From Lateolabrax maculatus (lineage: Eukaryota; Chordata; Actinopteri; Acropomatiformes; Lateolabracidae), in NCBI GenBank assembly GCA_031216445.1, contig CM062205.1:19299501-19363500 (forward strand): a stretch of DNA of 64,000 bases. Direction: 5' to 3'. The position numbers and the translations under genes were made by a program. Within the stretch, counting starts at the first letter, position 1. Every line of letters starts with the position of its first letter. The notes under the pieces were generated by a model that saw only the letters and a program-made list of their open reading frames with translations, ran no database searches and was not told the origin of the DNA. Shown here piece by piece: positions 34,052 to 46,204 of the stretch.

Positions 34052-35919
34052 AAATGTCAATATCCCTTGTAGATTTTCTGCATTAAAAGTCACCATTGTA
34101 GAGTCCTTTGACATCATTATTTATTTTTTTATGAACACAATTAACTGGCACACTTGGTATGATTTAACTTTTCCTAACTCTTGCACCCCTTCATGACTTA
34201 AACACAAAAGTCTGAAATGGTAAAAATGCCTCTGCTATTCTTCTGAATAACTTTACTCTGATTATTTCTCATTTCAAAGTAACAACTTATGTCTAGTAAC
34301 AAATAACTATGTTTTCTAACCCTTTCTGGTCAACAAATCACCTAGGCCAGACAGTACAATTTCAGATTTCTTGTCATGAATTTGTAAAGACAGAAAAGAG
34401 AATTAGGCTTTAAGGAGAGTATCATCTGCATAGAAGTTAATGTTACAGTGCACAGTTTAAGTGTGTTACTCTTCTGTCATGGGACATATTTCGAAGTGAA
34501 ACAGAAAATGCAAACAGGTTTTTGTTATGAGAGTGATTTAAATCTGTGTTGTTAGATCTGGAGAAAGACAAAGATGGATTTAACAAATTAGACTTCAACC
34601 ACATTCTTTGGAAATGTAAGCAAAGTTTTTTCCAGCTGAAATCCAAACACACACTTCCTACTAAGACATTAGTACTCACTAACCAATGTCAAGTGTGGTT
34701 TGTTAGTCAATCACATTTGATTGGCTAAATGTAACCACTCCCGAGTTCAAGATGAATCAAAATATGTTGATGTTTTACGGGAAGAGAAAGGAGAAGGATT
34801 TTATAAGAAATACTCAAAAGTAATTTTTCCCACATATTCAGCACATACCACAAAACAGGATTAGAATTTGGAAAATGTATTTTTCATTTCACAAACAAAT
34901 TACACAGCCCAGGGGTGTGTATCTAAAATGAGAAGAATAACTGTTCCAAGAATTGATCCCTGTGGCACCTCATGTTTGTTGAACTGGACCATAAGCCGCT
35001 TGGACTGACAAAGACTGTTTTCGAAAAACATAATTTACTCAAAGAACCACAAACTCTTGGTGACTTAAAAAACATGTTGATTACTAAAATCTATTTTTGT
35101 AATACATAAACTTTAATAGTAAAGCAAGATTTCAAATAGAAGCACAACTAAATTATTTTTTAATCGGTAAATCACTAGGGTAGCTGAATATAGGGCTAGC
35201 ATGGCCTCCACCGAAGTTATTGAATTCGTTGAAGTTTATTATAAATATTAGAAACTGTGTCTTTCCATTTAAGTCCTTTAAGTCTGTTGATGTTTAGTGC
35301 CTGAACACATACAACTTTTTGGTTTTTGGCAATATTGAAGAGGTTCAAACTAAATAAAAACATACTCACAAATCAGTTGTAATGCGATAGCTAAGTTTAT
35401 TTAACATTATTAAAAACATTACAACTGAAACAGAAATCTGTTAAACTGAGGCACAAGATTTGACATATGACAAATTGTGAGGGTTGTACCTAAAACGGAG
35501 ACGTTATTTTTTTTTCATAAATGTACAGTAATAAAGTCATATCTGCTTTATGAGGTCAGACAGTGTTGGCAGTGATACTCAAACCATTTCAGCCAGTTGT
35601 TGATTAGCTCTCTTCTTCTAAAGTACTTTCCTGGCTGTTTCCAACTAAGCTAATACAATTGCATACATTGTTCAGTTCAGTGTGTCGTACTTCTGTCATC
35701 ATAAGACCCAGTCTGAGTCTCAGATTAGGGTAAAGGAACATTTAAGATCACTTAAAGTTAGTATTTGGATGATGCATTAATGATGCATAACCCAGGACCT
35801 CCTCAACATTGCATGAACTGATGAAAGAACTTTTGTGATTATGCTCAGCAAAGTTATCCAGATAACTCGGTAATCCCACTTTGTGAGACAGATCCCATAC
35901 ATGTAGAAAACAATATGAC
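34052..35919. repeat. Tandem duplication, copy 1 (1,868 bp)
   Basis: This segment is repeated head-to-tail directly downstream. Positions checked along the unit (both ends, several internal lines, homopolymers, and two reading frames shifted by exactly 1,868) are identical, so there is no net indel. It contains a degenerate LINE reverse-transcriptase remnant on the minus strand. Confidence 0.95.
34403..34980 (-). pseudogene. Degenerate LINE reverse transcriptase (copy 1)
   Basis: On the minus strand, 34,925-34,975 translates to EVPQGSILGTVILLIL, matching the RT motif GVPQGSILGPLLF. Positions 34,403-34,435 translate to FYADDTLLKA, the catalytic YADD box. Intact L2-type RTs place these boxes only about 45 codons apart, and here they are about 490 bp apart with stops. 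The remnant is therefore interrupted or rearranged. It is non-functional. Confidence 0.6.
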
Positions 35920-37787
35920 AAATGTCAATATCCCTTGTAGATTTTCTGCATTAAAAGTCACCATTGTAGAGTCCTTTGACATCATTATTTATTTTTTTAT
36001 GAACACAATTAACTGGCACACTTGGTATGATTTAACTTTTCCTAACTCTTGCACCCCTTCATGACTTAAACACAAAAGTCTGAAATGGTAAAAATGCCTC
36101 TGCTATTCTTCTGAATAACTTTACTCTGATTATTTCTCATTTCAAAGTAACAACTTATGTCTAGTAACAAATAACTATGTTTTCTAACCCTTTCTGGTCA
36201 ACAAATCACCTAGGCCAGACAGTACAATTTCAGATTTCTTGTCATGAATTTGTAAAGACAGAAAAGAGAATTAGGCTTTAAGGAGAGTATCATCTGCATA
36301 GAAGTTAATGTTACAGTGCACAGTTTAAGTGTGTTACTCTTCTGTCATGGGACATATTTCGAAGTGAAACAGAAAATGCAAACAGGTTTTTGTTATGAGA
36401 GTGATTTAAATCTGTGTTGTTAGATCTGGAGAAAGACAAAGATGGATTTAACAAATTAGACTTCAACCACATTCTTTGGAAATGTAAGCAAAGTTTTTTC
36501 CAGCTGAAATCCAAACACACACTTCCTACTAAGACATTAGTACTCACTAACCAATGTCAAGTGTGGTTTGTTAGTCAATCACATTTGATTGGCTAAATGT
36601 AACCACTCCCGAGTTCAAGATGAATCAAAATATGTTGATGTTTTACGGGAAGAGAAAGGAGAAGGATTTTATAAGAAATACTCAAAAGTAATTTTTCCCA
36701 CATATTCAGCACATACCACAAAACAGGATTAGAATTTGGAAAATGTATTTTTCATTTCACAAACAAATTACACAGCCCAGGGGTGTGTATCTAAAATGAG
36801 AAGAATAACTGTTCCAAGAATTGATCCCTGTGGCACCTCATGTTTGTTGAACTGGACCATAAGCCGCTTGGACTGACAAAGACTGTTTTCGAAAAACATA
36901 ATTTACTCAAAGAACCACAAACTCTTGGTGACTTAAAAAACATGTTGATTACTAAAATCTATTTTTGTAATACATAAACTTTAATAGTAAAGCAAGATTT
37001 CAAATAGAAGCACAACTAAATTATTTTTTAATCGGTAAATCACTAGGGTAGCTGAATATAGGGCTAGCATGGCCTCCACCGAAGTTATTGAATTCGTTGA
37101 AGTTTATTATAAATATTAGAAACTGTGTCTTTCCATTTAAGTCCTTTAAGTCTGTTGATGTTTAGTGCCTGAACACATACAACTTTTTGGTTTTTGGCAA
37201 TATTGAAGAGGTTCAAACTAAATAAAAACATACTCACAAATCAGTTGTAATGCGATAGCTAAGTTTATTTAACATTATTAAAAACATTACAACTGAAACA
37301 GAAATCTGTTAAACTGAGGCACAAGATTTGACATATGACAAATTGTGAGGGTTGTACCTAAAACGGAGACGTTATTTTTTTTTCATAAATGTACAGTAAT
37401 AAAGTCATATCTGCTTTATGAGGTCAGACAGTGTTGGCAGTGATACTCAAACCATTTCAGCCAGTTGTTGATTAGCTCTCTTCTTCTAAAGTACTTTCCT
37501 GGCTGTTTCCAACTAAGCTAATACAATTGCATACATTGTTCAGTTCAGTGTGTCGTACTTCTGTCATCATAAGACCCAGTCTGAGTCTCAGATTAGGGTA
37601 AAGGAACATTTAAGATCACTTAAAGTTAGTATTTGGATGATGCATTAATGATGCATAACCCAGGACCTCCTCAACATTGCATGAACTGATGAAAGAACTT
37701 TTGTGATTATGCTCAGCAAAGTTATCCAGATAACTCGGTAATCCCACTTTGTGAGACAGATCCCATACATGTAGAAAACAATATGAC
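35920..37787. repeat. Tandem duplication, copy 2 (1,868 bp)
   Basis: This is the direct repeat of 34,052-35,919. The sequence after it starts AA then diverges (AACATAATG versus AAATGTCAA at the inner junction). The boundary therefore shows about 2 bp of shared sequence, as in microhomology-mediated or replication-slippage duplication. Confidence 0.95.
36271..36848 (-). pseudogene. Degenerate LINE reverse transcriptase (copy 2)
   Basis: This is the same RT remnant as in copy 1, shifted by 1,868 bp: the YADD box is at about 36,271-36,303 and the PQGSILG box at about 36,793-36,843. It was duplicated with its host segment, not inserted independently. Confidence 0.6.
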
Positions 37788-38520
37788 AACATAATGATGG
37801 CAGTAATATTTCAAATTTAACTTGTGCACACACATACAAACAAAGTGTTTTAAGTTTTCTTTTATTCCAAATATCAAAAGTCAAATTTTTTTTCAACTTC
37901 TTGAAAAATAAGTTCACTTGTGTGTTTTTTTCCACAAAAATGTCCTTGGAAGCAATGTCAAAAACATATTTTGCCCAAACCATCTAGTATCACCAATGGT
38001 CCATTAGTTACTTTAACCCAGAAAATGTCCTATTCCTTTAACAGGCATGCTTTCAAACATCTCTATCAACCTATTCCAGTACATCCTATAAACACTGCAG
38101 GGCTACCGGCATGTCACCCATAATGGCCTGAAGCGGTGCAAACTTCTGTATTTCCTCTAAAAAAAACAACCTTATTCATCTGTTCTAAATTCTTTCAAAA
38201 GCATATTTTAACCCTGAACACCAGCAGCATGAGCCAAACTTGAGCGTAGATAGCCTGGATACAGTTTTGTATACGTTTTTACTGATGAATCCTTATAAAC
38301 CAACATATTTTTACTTTGCATATTTAAACTTTCTGGCTCCAAACTGGATCTAGATCTCACTTAATTGCACCACAGAAGTTCTAGATTTTCCCCCTAAATT
38401 TCTACTACCACTAATTTCTCACTTTTAGTTAGTCAGGATTTCAATCAAAATGAGGGTTAGAAAATAAGCTACATTAATTTTGTTGGGTTGGTTTAACCTG
38501 AATGAGGGACTATAAGGAAG
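37788..38520. other. Intergenic, no feature recognised
   Basis: The sequence is AT-rich and no coding signal is supported on either strand. Confidence 0.55.
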
Positions 38521-38539
38521 GTCCTCACAAGGACATGAA

Positions 38540-38880
38540 TTCAAGTCAACGTGTGTGTCTGTGTGCGCGTGCGTGCCTCAGTGTGCGCGTGGCTGCGTGC
38601 GTTAAACCCGCCAATTAAACGGGACCAGACCAAAGCTGGGTTGTCATGTGTGTGTACAGTACCAGCAGGAGTCCTTTAGAAACCAACGAGCCATCACTAA
38701 CCCCGTTAACACCAGGCCCTCCACACCGACCCGGGTCCCCTGCTCGCTCTACAGGCCTGCACCAATAACTTCTCTATTTAATGAAGGTTTGAATAGTCCG
38801 AGGCCATCCCTTTCAAACGGCGAGACCTAAAGTGAATTTAAATTGATCTGCATGTCATAAACAGGAGGGCACTTAAGATG
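38540..38880. promoter_or_regulatory. Candidate conserved non-coding element
   Basis: The block is GC-balanced with a GTGCGCGTGCGTG stretch, then repeat-free sequence with CCAATTAAAC, CTATTTAATG and a TTTAAATTGATC core. It ends just before a hAT-like insertion. Confidence 0.3.
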
Positions 38881-38914
38881 CAGCCCACAAATTATACGAT
38901 AACAATATTAAGAG

Positions 38915-39245
38915 CAGTGGTGGAAATTGACTAAGTACATGTAGGTTTTTTGCTACTTTTTACTCCCAGTCCACCACAGTTCAGAGGGAAATATTCTACT
39001 TTTTACTCAGTTACTTTACAAAATATCTTAAACACAAAACATAAGCTCATAACATATATTGTATTACTGCAGATGAAACTACCCAGCACTATATGACCAT
39101 GTACAACATTGAAGTACCTCCTATATTAATACATCCATTCAGCATAATGAATGACTACTTTTACTTTTAGTGCATTTTGTTGATTGTGGTAGGCCTATTG
39201 CTACTTTTACTTAAGTAAATGATTTGAATACTTCTTCCACCACTG
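38915..39245. mobile_element. hAT-like non-autonomous element with intact ends and target duplication
   Basis: The ends are CAGTGGTGGAAATTG and CTTCTTCCACCACTG (inverted repeats). The element is flanked by a perfect 8-bp direct duplication ATTAAGAG (38,907-38,914 and 39,246-39,253), diagnostic of hAT transposition. At 331 bp it has no transposase, so it was moved in trans. Confidence 0.9.
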
Positions 39246-39689
39246 ATTAAGAGAATAGAAAAAGACTATAGGTAGTGATATTGTTGGGCGAGGAAACGCT
39301 GAAAAGTCACTAAAACATCAATAAGAATATTCACTTATATATATATATATATTTCTTTTTTTATTGGGGTCAATGTGCATAAAAGGCTACATGTGCATGA
39401 TTAAAATGAAATAATAAAATGGTGGCACCTGCACTTCCATAGGTTTATTATAAAAGACTTTTGATATGAGTTATTGTTAAAATAAATAAATAATACAACT
39501 TTAACCACGCTCCCAGTAAAGTGGGAAACCATCCTAAATCCAGTGGTCCAGCTCTCAGTCCATTCTGAGTGTGAGTGAATAGTGGGGTGCGTCTCTTTGC
39601 AGACTGAAAGGAACAGAAAAAAGAAAGAAAGAAAAAAAATTCCTTGAATGTTGCTACAATAAGCAATCAAGATCCCAAAGCCGAGACAT

Positions 39690-40160
39690 TTGACAGCTTA
39701 ACGAGTTCAGGCTGCAATCACTCTCAGGAGAGACCTGGTCCCTTTGAACCCGAGCAAAACATATACGAGCCGAGCGGACAGAAAAGGCGCATTTAACTCA
39801 CAGTAAAGACGCACATAACGACAGGTTAATAAAACACAGGCTGGAGGTGGATGTAAATAGGTCCTGTATATTAGGACCTGTTGAGACTCGCGTGTTTTGT
39901 TCGGCTGCCGGGAGGAGGGGTGATATTTGCCCCCCTAATGAAATATGTCATTACGAGGAATTCATGTGACACAAAAGGGGCGACAGTCAAAAATTGCCCC
40001 ACTGCTGTTCAGTAATTACATAGTTTGCCCTGGCAGCGCCTTCAGGCAGGTGGCTGGTCCATCATGCAAATGGCTCGGCTGTGCCGACATAATTAACCAC
40101 TGCGAGCCGCTTAAATTAACAATTAGCTAACATGCAATTCTGTTCACAAGGCGGTGGTTT
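39690..40160. promoter_or_regulatory. Candidate conserved enhancer with octamer motif
   Basis: Repeat-free block with CCTAATGAAATATGTCATTACG, CAGTAATTACATAG, ATGCAAAT (40,064-40,071) and a cluster of AATTAACC/AATTAGC homeodomain cores. The motif grammar resembles POU/homeodomain-bound forebrain or pharyngeal enhancers. Confidence 0.45.
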
Positions 40161-40639
40161 CTCTTTTTTAGGCCAATTGTCACTGTGCGCCATTCCGGCC
40201 GCTGAATTGCTCAGTAGGATGTAGTGGATGTATGTGATTTTTTTTTTCTTCTTACTTGGTCAACTTACAGGCCAAATGAACGGAAATCGACAGAATAAAT
40301 GGGTTTATGTCCTAACCCCCCCCCCCCCCCGAAGAGCAGCCATGTGCGCCACGGAGGCGCATTTATGTTAAACGCTCTGGTTTTTACGCAATCCCGGGGA
40401 CGTCGGGCTGACGGGCAGCTCCACAAAGGGGTGTCAGGTGTTGATAGTAAAATGGCAGTTTAACGGGAAAACAGCGGTGTAAGTGAGAGTGAATCGGGCT
40501 CAGGGGCCACACGCTGCGCCTCAGCCAGCCCGAGAGGTTCTGCTTTTCTAACCTCTCCACTGATCCCTTTGCAGCCGGCGCCCTGAACACTACTGCCTTA
40601 CTGCAGGCCAATCACGGCCCACCCACTCTCTCATTATTC

Positions 40640-41100
40640 TCGCTGCCCTCCGACATGACACGGGAACAAAGTAGACATTAAGCAACATTAAACCCGGGGA
40701 TGGGAGTAGTCAGGAACCCGTTATCTCTTAATGAAGGAAAACACATGCGGAGCGATACACATAGCGGGTAATCAATAGAGACGCCGGACAAAGGGAATCG
40801 GAGCGCGCAAAAAAAGGGAAATGCAAATCAATTAGAATCGTTGTTTGCTTTGAAACCGTTGAGTCTATTTCCATTAATTACATGTTCATTAAAAGTAATT
40901 CCTCTAGGCAACACAACAACAACAGTTGTCTCCCCTCTTATCCCTTTTTTAAGGAGTGATGGACAAGACACTGGCTGGCGTCCAAATCCCTTTTTAGCAT
41001 TTAATCTGACTCAGTCTGGGACTTTTTGGAGCAAGATTAGTTTGAGGCGAGCTGGCCTGTGCTGCTCAGCTGCTAAACTGTCTGTATGTAGCTCAAAATA
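40640..41100. promoter_or_regulatory. Candidate conserved enhancer with octamer motif (second block)
   Basis: ATGCAAATCAATTAG (40,821-40,835) combines a perfect octamer with a homeodomain core. CCATTAATTACATG, GTAATTCC and AACAACAACAGTTG follow. There is no repeat and no credible open frame. It is separated from the 39.7-kb block by a poly-C run at 40,317-40,330. Confidence 0.45.
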
Positions 41101-42970
41101 GCCTGAAAGAAATGTGAGTCAGTTTTAAACAACTTAAAACCTCCATGTTGTCCATATAATTAAAAAGCAATTTGTGCAACACTTATATTCGCATTAATTT
41201 GCTTTAGACCGCCTACTTGCTTAAAATCCCTCTGAACTCTGTTGTTTAACCAAGTGTTGTGTTAAAATGTCATGTTCTACCATCATGATCAGTATGCTGT
41301 CTTATCTCCTTTTTACACAATCAGAGTTGCTTTTACCAAAGGCCCACAACCTCTTGTTGGTTGCTATAGCATTTTCAAGCACCATTCTGCTAAATCCCAA
41401 CCCCCACATAGACCTGCTCTGCACACTTGTAATAAATTATCCTCAAGTGAAAAGACTAAAAATGAGCTGGACCAGAGCTGGACAGGGCCACTTTACTGAA
41501 TCACACCTGATAAACATTTTCATTTTTGTGTGACCAAAGCTTTTATACAGTCAATGCATGCGTCTGGGTCTTTCAGCATATCCTCGAAACCTTGCCAACT
41601 CTACGGGCCTGTTATTGCACCTCTTATCTGCCTGCTGATGACTGATGTTATGCAATCACATTTTGCAACAGCAGAAGACAAAATCTGTAGGCGGCTGGAT
41701 GCATCTCATGCAGAGCCTCCTCCTTAGCCTACAGCCTGAAGTGCAAACATATGCGTCTGGGACACCAGTGAGAACAGCGCTGATTTGTTGATTAATTAAA
41801 CATGCTCCCCCAAAAAATGCCCCCTAAAAACACACGTTCACAATACCACCAAGTTTAGTGGTGAACAAGTGGAAATTTGAATCAGCCTCTTTATTCTATG
41901 AGCCCCATCTTTGCCAAATTGAATGCAGATTGAAAATAATTTTTCAGCTCTTGACTTCAGCTATTCAGGGCTCTCAGAATTGGTTTTGCTACTGCCACAT
42001 TGACACACAAATGTAAATAAAAGCATTTAAATCCTTCAGATGATTGTATGGCTGTCAGTTTAGGGATACTGTCTAATGTTCATAGACAAATCAAAAATGT
42101 ACAGTGTTAAGTTACTGTAAATAAATTGTTACATTGAATAAATCATGAAATCCTTTTAATTCTCTGGATAGTAATTCTTAAATGGTCAGAATTTAATGTA
42201 CTATTTCAATTGATAACATGTCTTTTGTTGCGTAATATTTACTAAATAACACTGACAAGCCAACCATAAATGATTAATAGATCACATTAACAGCTTTTTT
42301 ATATATTTTGCAGTACTTCCTGCCCTGCAGAAAAACCACTGCAGTTTTATGATTTTAATAAACACGTTCTACTTATATACCTTAATATATGTACATATCA
42401 ATGTCTGCAGCAAACTCCATTTGCGCTCACCTCCTCCAGTGGTTTCCCAGTGCAGGACCAGTGCCTGCTGTGTTTTGGCAGGAAATCAATACTGGGGGGG
42501 GGAGGGGATCTGTTCTAATCATCTGTACATTTACCATCACAATCAACAATCAAAGCCAAGACCTGAATCTTTATTTGTAGGCCTGAACTGAACAATTTTC
42601 CCACTGTGAAAGGCAAGCTAAATTAGAACCCTTGGTTCCTGTTAGTAGCTCTTAATGGCTCTGATTTGTGAACTGCTAAATGAGGTTATGTAAATTGATC
42701 CTGAATGTAGGCAGAGGCCCGCAGGTGACAGGTGCAGTCGGCTGAAGATGGGGGCAGGGATGGTGTCATGAAATGAGGAGGGGGAGTGGTATAGCAAGAT
42801 GTATTTGTAGGGCCACTGGGAGACAGACTTACAGACTGAGGTGAGACAGATTTCTCTGTGGACTGAGTGCAGAGTTAAAAATGTTCAAAAAAAATTTAAG
42901 ATTACATCATTTTTAAATACATTACACTTTAAAGATTCGTAAGGATTTAGCTGTACATATACCAAATACC
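41101..42970. other. Intergenic between nkx2.1 and mbip
   Basis: No gene is supported. Balanced patches at 41,880-42,060 and 42,600-42,800 could be regulatory. The reading frames here show no domains. Confidence 0.5.
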
Positions 42971-42971
42971 A

Positions 42972-43085
42972 GAGGTGGAAAGTAACTAAGAACATTCGCT
43001 CAAGTACTGTGGTTAAGTGCAGTTTGAAGTACTGTAGTATTTACAGTACATTTTAGTTTATACTTCCACACTATTCAGAAGCAAA
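42972..43085. mobile_element. hAT-like element fragment
   Basis: AGAGGTGGAAAGTAACTAAG followed by CTCAAGTACTG and TATACTTCCACACTA resembles the left part of the 38.9- and 48.8-kb elements. The right end is missing. Confidence 0.5.
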
Positions 43086-43119
43086 TGTTCTAGTTTTATT
43101 CTAATATATTTATTTGAAA

Positions 43120-43500
43120 TATAAAAGATAACACTTTATTGTATGTGTAGTACATACAAATGTAATAACTGGGTTATAACCCTCTATAATAGTGTAGCTA
43201 TAAGCAGGTGTAATGTATTTTCTAAGTGTTCCTTGATGTAGTTGTTAACAACTTTAATTAATGTCAAGCTAGATAACTGGATACCAGTATATAAACTGAT
43301 AATATAATATATACAGTTGTAATTATGTCTTCATAGGATAAGTTATAATGTTGAAAGTACTGTAATAAATAAATTAATAAATACATAAATAAATTAATAA
43401 ACACTAAAAAGTCCTTATATCTGCTCGTAACTACATTGTATTGTGTAATAAACAATATAATATTTGTGTATATACTGCTTATAGATGATAAATACGGGAT
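43120..43500. repeat. Dispersed AT-rich repeat (copy A)
   Basis: It shares stretches such as CCTTATATCTGCTC and TGTATATACTGCTTAT with 47,880-48,610. The family resembles a common teleost 'ACACTTTA..TTATAACACATTAT' non-coding repeat. Its class is uncertain. Confidence 0.4.
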
Positions 43501-43764
43501 GTTACCTAATGCAGTTACTGATTAGTTTCATTTATCAGTTGTTTTCATTATCCATCACAAATATCTCATGACTTGATCAGTAGACGTGTCTCTGGCAGAT
43601 GGCCATGTTTCAGACTTATCTGGCTGAGGATTTAATAACAAGGGAACCATCAACATACAGCCTCTCAGGGAAAGACTGCAGAGGGATTGAAGCACTCTGA
43701 CTCACTGCACTTCACTTCAGAGATTTAGGCTCCACTGGTTCCTGTCTCAGCTGCAACTTGTCAC

Positions 43765-43830
43765 CAGGGCCGGCCCTAGACTTTTGGGGGGATTGATTGG
43801 CAGGATTTGGTTTGGGGGACGCTCCATTGT
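43765..43830. mobile_element. Possible hAT-type end fragment
   Basis: CAGGGCCGGCCCTAGACTTTTGGGGG has the form of a common teleost element terminus (CAGGGCCGGCCC). No partner end is seen nearby. Confidence 0.3.
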
Positions 43831-44351
43831 AACGTGTTGCCTCTTCACATGGCACTGAACCAGCTTGTGTTTTGTAAATGTTAGTTTTTGAAAAACATAA
43901 TGTACAAATGAGCATGTAAAGACTAAAGTGGGACCTATTAGCAGCAACACTATCTTGAAATAGACTAAAGTTGATACACTATTTGTGTGTCAACAATATT
44001 AAGTTTTTGTATTTACAATGTTTGTGTTAGTTGTTTATCTATTTTTTAAACTGTGAACATTTGCACCCTCATTACTTTTAAACTCTACTGTTCAATACAC
44101 AGATTCTGATCACTATCGGGGCTTTTGCCGTTTCAACAGCCATAAGCAGATACATTCTTCCTCAGCAACGACAAGCCCCTGTGCGGGTAGCCATGTTGGA
44201 TAATGACGTTCTTCCAGTAACACTTGTTGACTTCTTGCTTATTCACAGAAAAGGTAGCTTGTTCGCCCCTGGAGTTTCGGAGAATATTGCAACAAACAGC
44301 GTTGAGTATAAACGGCTCTGTGCATGCTTGTAGCGCCAACATAAACAAGGC

Positions 44352-44804
44352 TTTAGGCCCAAATCAGACAAAGACGCTTCAAAACCACCTTGAGCAAAAC
44401 CTCTCTCACAGTCCAACAGCTAAGTAGATGGCAAGTTTATTTATCGGCATAGTAAACTGGCCTGATACTAAACAGAGAGATTTACCTACTCATGCAATAT
44501 GCATGCATTTGCCAATTAATATTTGAATGATGGGGTGACCTTGAATTAAATAGTTAATCGTAGTTAAATACCACTACCACATCTACCCGCATCTAAACAG
44601 CATGGAAGTGGTAAAGTAGTAAAGCATGACCTGTTGCTTGATTTAATTGGCTGCGTGGGCCAAGTGTGACATTGACAATCGGTTTGACTCCGCGCCTTGT
44701 GCTGAAAAGTTGTGGATACTTTAACTTTAATGCGCAATAGTGAAATAATGGTTTTGCTGGCAACAGGTCTCCAGCAACGCATCTTTGTCTGATCGGGGCC
44801 TAAC
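44352..44804. mobile_element. MITE-like element with about 25-bp inverted repeats
   Basis: The left TTAGGCCCAAATCAGACAAA and the reverse complement of the right end, TTAGGCCCCGATCAGACAAA, match except for two bases and continue in GAC/TGC. The TTA/TAA edges would fit a Harbinger-type target preference. No transposase is present. Confidence 0.45.
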
Positions 44805-44811
44805 TTGGTAC

Positions 44812-44935
44812 ATGTGCTTAAGTACTGTATTACATTACAATTATGACTTTATATTTCTATTCCATTACATTATTGAAGGAAATATTGTACTTTTTACTAA
44901 ATTTATTTGACTGCTATAGTCAAGGCCATAGCTAC
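44812..44935. mobile_element. hAT-like element fragment
   Basis: GCTTAAGTACTGTATTACATT and ATTTCTATTCCATTACATTATTG followed by GAAATATTGTACTTTTTACT match the inner part of the CAGTGGTGG element family. It is truncated at both ends. Confidence 0.45.
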
Positions 44936-46204
44936 TATTGAGGGCACAGAGGTCATGTTGTCAGTAATATTTCTAGAACTTTTTCTAGGGTTTAAAGACA
45001 CGATGAGTTTACTTTCTACGATTACTACCTATTACCACATGTAGGGTTTTTAAGGCTGACTGTAATATATATATATTTTTATATTATCCTAAAATGAGAC
45101 TTTTTCAATAGATTTTTTTGGCCACTTGGGGTCAGCAGAACAAGCGGTAAACTCAACATTAACCTATTATCACCTTTTAAGTTGAGACAGTCAACTTGTT
45201 AACTAGTAGTTGCCTATTTACACATCCAGCAGACACAGAGCAAAATTCATTTGGAGTTGTGTATCTGGTCAATAATCCAATATCATTCTCCTTTATAGCT
45301 CTGTTTTGGTCTCCACCCATTCCTGAGGAAAATATCTTTTTCTTCACCAAACATACATGCTTAAAAGTGTAGAAAAGGCTTTGAAACAACATTTAGACCA
45401 TAAAGTGGGAAAATATAATTTACAGAAACATAAGAATTAACTTTGAATCTCAGCTTTTGTGCCAACATGGACGAGAAAGCCTTAAAGTGTTCAGAAAAAA
45501 AAAGAAAAAGGAAATTTGAACATCTGCAATTCAGTGACAACTGGGCAAATGTTGTCTGCTGGTGTAAAATCCCGAAAGCTGCTAAATCAGCCTTTTCAGT
45601 GAAATTTATCCTGAACATCGTCTTTCACCACTGGTGCTGATTTGGGTTCTCTCACCATCAGTTTTTGTTCTGCTATTTTTGCCAGTCATGTGGTGTGTCA
45701 ACAAACAAAATAAGATTTACAGACAGTCAAACGCATGTAATGGAAAACCATCTGAACATAGGTCAGACGAAAGACCTCTTCAATCGCTCCATACGTGGAA
45801 GGGAACCTGCATTTAGCTGATTAAGCGATTGCACACAGAAGGGCTGAAGTGCTGGTGGCTGTGCATCTTCCTCTTGCTGATTGGAAATGTGGCAGGAACA
45901 GCAGTGTGCAGCAGTAAAAGCCAGTTAATAACTTTATGAGGATCCTTAGCGCTTTGTCCATATCATTAATGCTCTTCAGAGTTAGAAGTGGCTTAAAGCA
46001 ATAACCTGCCTGCCTACCCCTGTGGCTAACTTTCAGTGGTGACTGCACTGCACAGGAGTGTGTTTTTTTCCCCCGTCACATTAACTCACTGAGAGTTTAG
46101 TAGAGCTGTGTGAGCATAAAAACAGTCTGGACGTTTGTTTGGCTTTGGTCTGTGTTGGGTTTTTAGCCACACTAGCAGCATGTCTTTGGGGTTGGTGGCA
46201 GTGT

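Noticed and set aside
34443..36547. Identical 78-aa minus-strand frames at 34,443-34,679 and 36,311-36,547
   Set aside because: The identity is due to the tandem duplication. The frame sits in degenerate LINE-bearing sequence and has no domain, so it is not a gene family.
45443..45640. 65-aa frame with a KKRKRKFEHLQFSDNW stretch
   Set aside because: It faintly resembles DNA-binding tails of transposases, but is too short, isolated and without flanking element ends to claim.
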